From Microbacterium rhizosphaerae (lineage in GTDB: Bacteria > Actinomycetota > Actinomycetes > Actinomycetales > Microbacteriaceae): a DNA stretch of 64,000 nucleotides. The stretch lies in contig NZ_CP139368.1 in the NCBI RefSeq assembly GCF_034120055.1, forward strand, positions 806,001-870,000, read 5' to 3'. The position numbers were made by a program, and so were the translations under genes. How positions within the stretch are numbered: position 1 is the first letter of the stretch; every line of letters starts with the position of its first letter. This document shows positions 23,466-34,130 of this stretch, piece after piece. The notes beneath the pieces were generated by a model, which was not told the DNA's origin, did not search any database, and saw only the letters and a list, made by a program, of their open reading frames with translations.

Positions 23466-24512
23466 TCAGGAGTCCTGCGCGCCGCGGCCTGCGGTGCTCT
23501 CGCGGATGACGAGCTCCGGTGTCAGCACGATCCGCTCGTGCCGGTGCGCGGCGGCGGGCTCGACGAGCTCGCGCCGAAGGAGCTCGATGCCGCGCTCGCC
23601 CATCTCCTGACCGTGCATCGTCACCGAGCTGAGCGGCATCGCGCCGCCCCACGCCATCGAGTTGTGGTCGCAGCCGATCACGGCGATGTCATCGGGCACC
23701 GAGACGCCCGCCGAAGCGAAGGTGTTTATCAGGGCCATCGCCAGCAGGTCGGTCACCGCGATGATCGCGTCGGGGCGATCGGCGGGATCGAGGCGCAGGA
23801 TGTCGCGCCCCGCCACAGCTCCGCTCGGCGGATTGAGATCCACCGTGTCGATCTCGATCAGCTCGACGCCCTGGTGCTCCGAGACGGCGCGCCTCGCGCC
23901 CGCGAGGCGCAGGGCGACCGGCTGGATGTCGTGCATGCCGCCGACGAACGCGAGGCGGCGACGACCGAGCTCGATGAGGTGGCTCGCCGCCAGGTACCCC
24001 ACCTGCTCGTTGTCGATGACGACGCAGCAGTAGTCGGCATCCCTCGGCGCGTAGTTCAGCATCACGACGGGGATGCCGTCGCGCCTGAGCGCACGGACGG
24101 TCTCGTCCGGCTCATCCAGGTGGGCGAGCATGATGCCCGCTGTCTGCGCCGCGCCGAAGAAGCGCAGGTGCGCCTCCTGCTGCAGCGGGTCGTTGTCGCT
24201 GTCGGCGAGCTGGAGGTCGAAGCCGTGGCGTCGGGCTGCGCGCTGAGCGCCGCGCGCCATCTCGACGAACAGCGAGTTCATGAGGTCGATGACGACCAGG
24301 CCGACCGTCCGGCTCGTGCCGGAGGCCAGCGCGCTCGCGGCGCCGTTGCGCCTGAACCCCAGCTCGTCGATCGCACGGTGGACGCGCTGCAGCGTCTCCG
24401 GCGAGACCTTCTCGGGGTGGTTCAGGGCGTTGGAGACCGTGCCCGTCGACACGCCCGCCCGCGCGGCGACGTCGCCGAGCTTCGGCCGCGCGGGGTTGTC
24501 GGTGCGTGGCAT
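23466..24512 (-). CDS. LacI family transcriptional regulator (second of three)
   Basis: 348 residues. The HTH is PKLGDVAARAGVSTGTVSNALNHP, with a hinge RNGAASALASGTSRTVGLVV. The ligand domain has NSLFVEMARGAQRAARRHG, VIDNEQVGYLAASHLIELG, AVTDLLAMALINTFASAG and IGCDHNSMAWGGAMPLSSVTM. The gene faces the first LacI gene tail to tail with a 4-nt gap. TAGAGT lies 6 nt before the ATG, compatible with a leaderless mRNA. Its target genes cannot be told from the sequence, although neighbouring sugar genes are likely. Confidence 0.93.
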   Translation of the reverse strand: MPRTDNPARPKLGDVAARAGVSTGTVSNALNHPEKVSPETLQRVHRAIDELGFRRNGAASALASGTSRTVGLVVIDLMNSLFVEMARGAQRAARRHGFDLQLADSDNDPLQQEAHLRFFGAAQTAGIMLAHLDEPDETVRALRRDGIPVVMLNYAPRDADYCCVVIDNEQVGYLAASHLIELGRRRLAFVGGMHDIQPVALRLAGARRAVSEHQGVELIEIDTVDLNPPSGAVAGRDILRLDPADRPDAIIAVTDLLAMALINTFASAGVSVPDDIAVIGCDHNSMAWGGAMPLSSVTMHGQEMGERGIELLRRELVEPAAAHRHERIVLTPELVIRESTAGRGAQDS

Positions 24513-24650
24513 GGACGAACTCTAGCGATCGGGCTGTTGCGCCGGCTGCCGGTCCCGGCTCTTCGCCGCCCGCGCGCCGCCCGCTCACCGGCCTGTCGCC
24601 GAGCCGGGATACTGGAGGAGGGCGTGCCGGCACGCCCCCGAGGAGGCGTG

Positions 24651-25673
24651 GTGGCGAGTACGCGGGTCGCTCTGCGAGATGTGGCCGAGCACGCGGGGGT
24701 CTCCGTGGGTGCGGTGTCGCACTACTTGAACCACCCCGAGCGCGTCGCGGCGGCGACCGCGGAGCGGATCGGCGAGGCCATCGACGCCCTCGGCTACGTG
24801 CCGAACATCGCGGGACGTCACCTGCGCCGCGGGGTCAGCGACGTCATCGGCTTCGTCGCGCCCGACCTGAGCAACCCCCACTTCCTCGAACTGTCGACGA
24901 GCATCGAGGACGTCGCCCAGGAGCGCGGCATCCGCGTGTTCCTCGCGAACTCGCGCGGCGTCACCGAGCGCGAGAACATCTACCTCTCCCTCTTCGAGGA
25001 GTACAAGGTGCGCGGCATCGTCATCGCCTCGCACCAGCCGATCGAACACCGCTTGGCGGCGCTCCGCCGCCGGGGCACCCCCACGGTCCTCGTCGGTCAG
25101 CGCGCCGAGGCGCCCGAGCAGATGTGGGTGTCGACGGACAACATCCGCGGCGGTGAGCTCATCGGGCGCCATCTCGTCGAATCGGGACGCCGGCGCGTGG
25201 TGTTCGTCGGCGGGGCTGCGGACGTCCCTCAAGTCGCTGATCGGCTCACCGGCCTCCGGCGCGCGCTGGACGGCACGGCGACGCACCTCGAGGTCGTCTC
25301 GGTCGACGACCGCACCGTGGATGTCGGCAGCGAGGTCGCCACGAGCATCCTCTCCCGTCCCGAGAGCGAGCGGCCGGATGCCGTGGCCTGCGCCAACGAC
25401 CTCCTGGCGCTGGGCTTCCTGCGGACGACGATCGCCCGCGGCGTGCGGGTGCCCGAGGAGCTCGCGATCACGGGGTACGACGACACCGTGTTCGCCCAGG
25501 CCTCGCTCGTGCCCCTCACGAGCGTCGGCCAGGACTCCCCGGCGGTCGCGAGTCGGGCCGTCGCCGCGCTCCTCGACGGGGCGCCCGAATCGAGGTTCGG
25601 CCAGCTCACCGAGCCTCGGCTCGTCCTCCGGGAGAGCTCGGTGCGCCAGGGCTCACGACGAGCCGCGGACTGA
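24651..25673 (+). CDS. LacI family transcriptional regulator (third of three)
   Basis: 340 residues. HTH VALRDVAEHAGVSVGAVSHYLNHPERV and hinge GRHLRRGVSDVIGFVAP are followed by a ligand domain (NPHFLELSTSIEDVAQERG, TDNIRGGELIGRHLVESG, ACANDLLALGFLRTTIARG, ITGYDDTVFAQASLVPLTSV). The recognition helix (GAVSHYLNHP) differs from the first two (GTVSNxLNxP), so it may read a different operator. AGGAGG ends 4 nt before the GTG at 24651. It is divergent from the second LacI gene and runs toward the rhamnosidase remnant. Confidence 0.92.
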   Translation: MASTRVALRDVAEHAGVSVGAVSHYLNHPERVAAATAERIGEAIDALGYVPNIAGRHLRRGVSDVIGFVAPDLSNPHFLELSTSIEDVAQERGIRVFLANSRGVTERENIYLSLFEEYKVRGIVIASHQPIEHRLAALRRRGTPTVLVGQRAEAPEQMWVSTDNIRGGELIGRHLVESGRRRVVFVGGAADVPQVADRLTGLRRALDGTATHLEVVSVDDRTVDVGSEVATSILSRPESERPDAVACANDLLALGFLRTTIARGVRVPEELAITGYDDTVFAQASLVPLTSVGQDSPAVASRAVAALLDGAPESRFGQLTEPRLVLRESSVRQGSRRAAD

Positions 25674-25680
25674 TCCTTCG

Positions 25681-25956
25681 TCAGCGCGACCGGACGGCGC
25701 CGATGACGTGCCGGCCCGCGGCCAGCACGGTGGCATCCGTCGTCCAGCCCGCGGGGAGCGCGACCTCCGCGGTCGTCCCCACCGGTACCTCGACATCGAT
25801 CGTCGCGCTGTCGCCGTCGCGGCGCCACCGCACGGCGAGCCGGCCGTGGGGCGTGTCGACGTGCGCCGCGCAGCGATCGAGCGACCCGTCGAGGTCGGGT
25901 GCGATCGACGAGCGCGCGTAACCCGGCTCGACCAGGGCGAAGGATGCGGCATACAT
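25681..25956 (-). pseudogene. Orphan C-terminal domain fragment of a GH78 alpha-L-rhamnosidase
   Basis: A 91-residue frame (MYAASFALVEPGYARSSIAP to the stop) matches only the last beta domain of GH78 enzymes: VEPGYARSSIAPDLDGSL corresponds to AAPGYARVRIQPVPGPGI of the intact copy at 26045-28297. DTPHGRLAVRWRRDGD, DVEVPVGTTAEVALPAG and AGRHVIGAV follow the family pattern to the C-terminus. The catalytic barrel and all upstream domains are missing, so it cannot be an enzyme. An ATG (25956) follows the operator at 25961, so it could still be expressed as a small protein, but decay of a former rhamnosidase gene, or truncation by the adjacent GH78 gene, is more likely. Confidence 0.65.
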
Positions 25957-25960
25957 GTTG

Positions 25961-25972
25961 TGAATCGATTCA
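25961..25972. promoter_or_regulatory. Perfect LacI-type operator palindrome TGAATCGATTCA
   Basis: A perfect 12-bp palindrome between the rhamnosidase remnant (minus strand) and the second GH78 gene (plus strand). It matches the operator pattern at rhaM and the first GH78 gene and is the best candidate for control of the second GH78. No clear -35/-10 pair could be fixed. Confidence 0.7.
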
Positions 25973-26044
25973 ATGCCGACTAGCGTGAGACGTGACCCAC
26001 ACCGGCGCGCGGCGCCGCCAACGTTCGAAGGAGAACACCCGGCC

Positions 26045-28297
26045 ATGACCGACACCGATCCCCGCGCAGCCCTCGAGGACGCGAGCTTCCTCACCGCCGA
26101 CGCGCCGCGCCCGGCCGCCGTGCGGTTCTCGACCGAGGCCGCGCTCGACCGGCCCCGCAGCGAGGTCTCCTCCGCCGTGCTCGTCGCCACGGCCCACGGG
26201 GTGTACGAGGCCCGCATCGACGGGGAACCCGCATCCACCTCGGTCCTCGACCCGGGCTGGACGTCGTACGAGTGGCGCCTGAACGTCCAGCGGCACGACG
26301 TCACGGCGCTCGTGCAGGGCGGCGAGGGCGACGTGCGGATCGATCTGCTGCTCGGAAACGGGTGGTACCGCGGCGACCTCGGTTTCCGCGGCGCCGATGC
26401 GAACTACGGCACCGAGATCGCGGTCGCAGCCGTGCTCGAGGTGTCGTTCGCCGACGGCTCGACCCAGCGCATCGCCACGTCGCCGGACTGGACCGCGGAG
26501 ACCACCGAGATCACGCGCAACTCGCTCTACAACGGCGAGACGATCGACGCGCGCCTGCGCGGCCGGGCCGGCGAGAGCCTGACCGTCCGTGAGACCGACA
26601 TAGACCGCGCCACCCTTGTGGAGCAGAGCGGCCCGCCGATCGTCCGCCACGAGGTCCGCGCGGTCGAGAAGAGCTGGGCGGCCCCGAGCGGCGCCACCCT
26701 CGTCGACTTCGGGCAGAACCTCGTCGGCTGGATCCGCGTGACGGTGCAGGGGCCCGCGGGCACCGAGATCACGATCCGCCACGCCGAGGTGCTCGAGCAC
26801 GGCGAGCTCGGCACGCGCCCGCTGCGCGGCGCCGAGGCGACCGACGTGTTCATCCTCTCCGGCGGCGTCGACGTCTTCGAGCCCACGCTGACGTTCCACG
26901 GCTTCCGCTACGCCGAGATCACCGGGTGGCCCGGCGCATTCGACCCGTCGGCGCTCGAGGCCGTCGTCGTGCACTCCGAGATGCGGCGGACCGGCACCTT
27001 CCAGTGCTCGGAGCCGCTCGTCGACCAGCTCATCGAGAACTCGATCTGGGGGCAGAGGGGCAACTTCCTGAGCGTCCCGACCGACTGTCCGCAGCGCGAC
27101 GAGCGCCTCGGCTGGACGGGTGACATCGCCGCCTATGCCGCCTCGGCATCCTTCCAGTTCGACACATCCGCTTTCCTCGACAACTGGCTGCGCGACGTGC
27201 TCGCCGAGACCCGCGGGTCCGAGAAGGGGATCGTGCCGATCGTCGTGCCCGATGTGCTGAAGTACGCGCACTTCGAGGAGGGCTTCCGTCACCCCGAGCT
27301 CGGCGCGACCGCCGTCTGGGGCGACGCCGCCGTCTGGGTGCCCCAGGCTCTGTGGCAGGCCTTCGGCGACCGCGAGCAGCTCGCCGAGCAGTACCCCGCC
27401 ATGGTCCTGCACCTCGAGTCCGTCGAGAAGGCGCTGTCGCCGAACGGACTGTGGGACACCGGCTTCCAGTTCGGCGACTGGCTGGACCCGGATGCCTCGC
27501 CCCACGACCCCGCCGCGGCGAAGGCCGACCCGCAGGTCGTCGCGACGGCGTGCCTCTACCGCAGCGCGTCGTTCGCGGCCGAGGTCGCCCGCATCCTCGG
27601 CGACGATGAGGATGCGGCGCGCTGGAGCGCCCTCGCCGACCGGACGCGTGCGGCCTTCAACGAGCACTACGTCACGGGCGGCCGGGTGCGGTCGGACTGC
27701 ACGACCGTCTACGCGCTCGCGATCTCGTTCGATCTGCTCGACGAGGACGACCGCGCTGCCGCCGGCGACCGGCTCGCCGAGCTCGTGCGCGAGCGCGACT
27801 TCCGCGTGACGACCGGCTTCGCGGGCACGCCCTTCATCACGTGGGCGCTGACCGACACCGGACACGTCGACGAGGCCTACGGCCTGCTGCTCGAGCGGGA
27901 GTGCCCGTCGTGGCTGTACCCCGTCACGATGGGGGCGACCACGGTGTGGGAGCGCTGGGACTCGATGCTCCCGGACGGGACCATCAACCCGGGCGAGATG
28001 ACGAGCTTCAACCACTACGCGCTCGGCGCCGTCGCAGACTGGATCTACCAGGTCGTCGGCGGCATCCGCCCCGCTGCCCCGGGCTACGCGCGCGTGCGCA
28101 TCCAGCCCGTCCCCGGCCCGGGCATCGACTGGGCGACGACCTCGTACGAGTCGAGCGCGGGGACGATCTCCACGTCGTGGAAGAAGGATGCCGACGGGTT
28201 CACGCTGGACGTCGAGCTGCCGCACGGTGTGCCGGCGCAGGTCGTGCTGCCCGACGGGTCGGTGCACGAGGTGGTGGGCGGGTCCCACTCCTTCTGA
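26045..28297 (+). CDS. GH78 alpha-L-rhamnosidase (second copy)
   Basis: 750 residues, no signal peptide. It is shorter at the N-terminus than the first copy (one fewer beta domain) but has the same core: LDPGWTSYEWRLNVQRHDVT, GNGWYRGDLGFRG, DFGQNLVGWIRVTVQGPAGTE, then the barrel signature DCPQRDERLGWTGDIAAYA near residue 347. TTVWERWDSMLPDGT and FNHYALGAVADWIYQVVGGIRP come before the C-terminal beta domain. It probably has different linkage or substrate preference from the first copy. The ATG at 26045 is preceded by AAGGAG 11 nt away; an earlier in-frame start at 25973 would overlap the operator and lacks a ribosome site. Confidence 0.93.
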   Translation: MTDTDPRAALEDASFLTADAPRPAAVRFSTEAALDRPRSEVSSAVLVATAHGVYEARIDGEPASTSVLDPGWTSYEWRLNVQRHDVTALVQGGEGDVRIDLLLGNGWYRGDLGFRGADANYGTEIAVAAVLEVSFADGSTQRIATSPDWTAETTEITRNSLYNGETIDARLRGRAGESLTVRETDIDRATLVEQSGPPIVRHEVRAVEKSWAAPSGATLVDFGQNLVGWIRVTVQGPAGTEITIRHAEVLEHGELGTRPLRGAEATDVFILSGGVDVFEPTLTFHGFRYAEITGWPGAFDPSALEAVVVHSEMRRTGTFQCSEPLVDQLIENSIWGQRGNFLSVPTDCPQRDERLGWTGDIAAYAASASFQFDTSAFLDNWLRDVLAETRGSEKGIVPIVVPDVLKYAHFEEGFRHPELGATAVWGDAAVWVPQALWQAFGDREQLAEQYPAMVLHLESVEKALSPNGLWDTGFQFGDWLDPDASPHDPAAAKADPQVVATACLYRSASFAAEVARILGDDEDAARWSALADRTRAAFNEHYVTGGRVRSDCTTVYALAISFDLLDEDDRAAAGDRLAELVRERDFRVTTGFAGTPFITWALTDTGHVDEAYGLLLERECPSWLYPVTMGATTVWERWDSMLPDGTINPGEMTSFNHYALGAVADWIYQVVGGIRPAAPGYARVRIQPVPGPGIDWATTSYESSAGTISTSWKKDADGFTLDVELPHGVPAQVVLPDGSVHEVVGGSHSF

Positions 28298-28304
28298 GGC
28301 GTGC

Positions 28305-28341
28305 GGTGTGCGCCCGGTCCGGTTCGGACCGGGCGCACACC
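28305..28341. terminator. Bidirectional terminator hairpin between convergent genes
   Basis: A perfect 16-bp stem, GGTGTGCGCCCGGTCC (28305-28320) pairing with 28326-28341 around the loop ggttc. It sits between the stop of the second rhamnosidase and the stop of the GH93-like gene, so it can end both transcripts. Confidence 0.85.
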
Positions 28342-28372
28342 ATCTCCGGCGGGCCCGCTGAGCCGGTCAGGC

Positions 28373-29581
28373 TCAGCCGGTCACCGAGACGATGCCCGAC
28401 GTGATCGGGGTCGACGTCCCGTACGGCGCGCCGGTGATCACGAACACGAGGCCGCGGTCCTGGGGGCTGCCCGGTCCGTCGAGCGGGATCGTGAACCGGC
28501 TGTACCCACGCGGCATCGGCGACGACAGTCGCGTCCACTTGGCAGGATCGCCCAGGTCGCGGTTGATGAAGAAGTCCGCGTCATCGTTGTCCGTGACCAC
28601 GATGGCTCCATTGGTGTCGCCCGTGTCCGACCACGACACGATCGGCGCCGCGTTCGGGGCGTAGCCGTTCGGGTCGAGCAGCGGGATGGTCTCGGAGAAG
28701 CGGAACGACTCCGGGTCCGCTGCCAGGCGGTAGTGCACGTGGTAGGTGTAATCGGCCTGGTTCGGATTCACCGGGTCGACGGGCTGGCCGTACTCGAAGG
28801 TCATGATCCACAGGTCTCCCCGCAAGCGTGCCACCGACGTCATGCCGGGACGCTCCGCATACGTCGTCCCCGTCACGTCATCGACGACCGGACCCCAGGT
28901 GACCAGGTCTGTGCTGGTCTGGTGGGACAGCTTCTGTCCGAAGTTCGGGTCACGCTGATCCGAGTAGTAGCAGATCAGCACGTCGTTGTGGAGCAGCAGG
29001 AACGGCTCCCAGACCGGCGTGGCGCCGTTGGTCGTGTTGGCCGGCCCACCCTGAGCCACCGTGCTGAGGAACTTCCACGTGAGCCCGGCGTCCGTGCTCG
29101 CGTAGAGCTGGATGTTGGTTCCGACTCCGCCGAGCTGATTGCACGAGAAGAGCAGTGCGCCCTTGGGCAGGCCCGCGAACGCACGGGGCAGCTCGTACAG
29201 GAAGGGCTGCAGGGCGAATCCGGTGGTGGGGATGCTGCTGTACGGCGCCCAGGTCTGGCCGTTGTCGTCGCTCCGGTAGACCGTGAACCCACGTCCGCCC
29301 TGATAGGTGGCGAGGATCGTCTGCGCCTGGCCCGCAGGGGCCGAGGCAGTGAGTCGCACGGCGCGAGCGTACGACCCGCGCGCCGTGCCCACCGGAACGG
29401 GACCGAAGGTGCGGTCGCCCGTGGACGGTGAGCCGGGAACGCCCGTGTCCGCGAACGCCGGCATCGCCGACAGCCCCAGGCTCGCGCCGGCGACCACAGC
29501 GGCGCCCGCCCCGAGGAACGCGCGCCGTGAGAGCCGCGAGCTGCGTGTCGTTTCGTCTTCCTGAGATGCGTGGTCTTGCAT
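28373..29581 (-). CDS. Tat-exported sialidase-fold hydrolase, GH93-like (putative exo-arabinanase)
   Basis: 402 residues. Tat signal SRLSRRAFLGAGAAVVAGAS with an AFA cleavage region. The mature protein is a beta-propeller with Asp-box-like turns (YRSDDNGQTWAPYSS, ASTDAGLTWKFL). It has the block WEPFLLLHNDVLICYYSDQR, then HQTSTDLVTWGPVVDD, ERPGMTSVARL and WIMTFEYG, a pattern I associate with GH93 exo-1,5-alpha-L-arabinanases. A generic BNR/sialidase-like hydrolase is the alternative. Release of arabinobiose from arabinan would fit a pectin side-chain locus. GAGGAGG precedes the ATG at 29581. It is the only clearly secreted enzyme of the locus. Confidence 0.7.
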   Translation of the reverse strand: MQDHASQEDETTRSSRLSRRAFLGAGAAVVAGASLGLSAMPAFADTGVPGSPSTGDRTFGPVPVGTARGSYARAVRLTASAPAGQAQTILATYQGGRGFTVYRSDDNGQTWAPYSSIPTTGFALQPFLYELPRAFAGLPKGALLFSCNQLGGVGTNIQLYASTDAGLTWKFLSTVAQGGPANTTNGATPVWEPFLLLHNDVLICYYSDQRDPNFGQKLSHQTSTDLVTWGPVVDDVTGTTYAERPGMTSVARLRGDLWIMTFEYGQPVDPVNPNQADYTYHVHYRLAADPESFRFSETIPLLDPNGYAPNAAPIVSWSDTGDTNGAIVVTDNDDADFFINRDLGDPAKWTRLSSPMPRGYSRFTIPLDGPGSPQDRGLVFVITGAPYGTSTPITSGIVSVTG

Positions 29582-29976
29582 GGTTCCTCCTCTTTGAAGT
29601 ACCCCGGCCGACAGACACCGTCGTGTGGTTCGCATTGGGTCGGGGAAAACGTTGGAAGGTTATCCCGCGGTAAATTTCGCGCGCAATCTTTTTGGAAAGG
29701 TCTGATTCTCAGAAGCGTTCGCGCCACCCCCACAGGTTTCGAAAACAGGATGTGAATGGGGATTTTCTCGGCACCTTGCGTGCAATTCATATGAGGGAAC
29801 GTGAGATCCGGCCGAGTTCCCCTGTGTCGGAACAGACGGCGAGAGCCGGCGAAACACCCGCCGTGTTCTCCATCGTTGTACAGCTGCGCTCGAGGTTGCG
29901 CCTGCTCGTTGTGACTTCTCGGGCAGGGGATGCGGCTGCGCGGTCGATGCCCTCGTCGCCGCCCAACTGCAGTGTC

Positions 29977-30018
29977 GCTCGGCTCGGCTCGGCTCGGCTC
30001 GGCTCGGCTCGGCTCGGC
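29977..30018. repeat. Pentanucleotide tandem repeat (GCTCG)n, about 8 copies
   Basis: Uninterrupted GCTCG/GGCTC run of 42 bp, beginning gctcggctcggctc. It lies about 65 bp upstream of the aldo/keto reductase start, outside any gene. Such perfect short repeats can change copy number by slippage and alter promoter spacing. Confidence 0.92.
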
Positions 30019-30048
30019 ATTGTCATCGGAGCACCGCGCAGCATAGGA

Positions 30049-30071
30049 TGAAAGCGGATTCATTATAGAAT
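30049..30071 (+). promoter_or_regulatory. Putative -10 and operator of the aldo/keto reductase-beta-galactosidase operon
   Basis: TATAGA/TAGAAT (30064-30071) is a good -10 about 12 nt before the ATG at 30083. TGAAAGCGGATTCA (30049-30062) just upstream is an inverted repeat TGAA-N6-TTCA, spaced differently from the TGAA-N4-TTCA sites. No confident -35 box. Confidence 0.45.
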
Positions 30072-30082
30072 GGATATGCAGG

Positions 30083-34011
<3,929 letters not shown>

Positions 34012-34024
34012 GCGCATCCCACCG

Positions 34025-34130
34025 CGCCCACCTCCCACTGCGCCCACCTCCCACTGCGCCCACCTCCCACTGCGCCCACCTCCCACTGCGCCCACCTCCC
34101 ACTGCGCCCACCTCCCACCACGCCCACTTC
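34025..34130. repeat. 16-bp tandem repeat array between convergent genes
   Basis: Unit cgcccacctcccactg, five perfect copies from 34025 to 34104, then two decayed copies up to 34130. It fills the gap between the beta-galactosidase stop and the stop of the DUF222/HNH gene and reaches the HNH stop codon. Strand asymmetry is strong (C-rich on plus), with no hairpin potential. Confidence 0.95.

Larger units (their letters stand above)
29582..30082. other. 501-bp divergent intergenic region with AT-richer stretch
   Basis: No credible gene. About 29630-29800 is noticeably less GC-rich than its surroundings (for example ggttatcccgcggtaaattt). The region must hold the promoters of the GH93-like gene (minus) and the aldo/keto reductase (plus). 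It also contains a (GCTCG)n run at 29977-30018 and an operator-like site at 30049. Short open frames in it lack ribosome sites and family resemblance. Confidence 0.6.

Noticed and set aside
29692..30051. Short open frames in the 501-bp region, including a minus-strand one rich in Ala-Glu-Pro-Ser-Arg repeats
   Set aside because: The repeats simply translate the GCTCG run; there is no ribosome site and no family resemblance.
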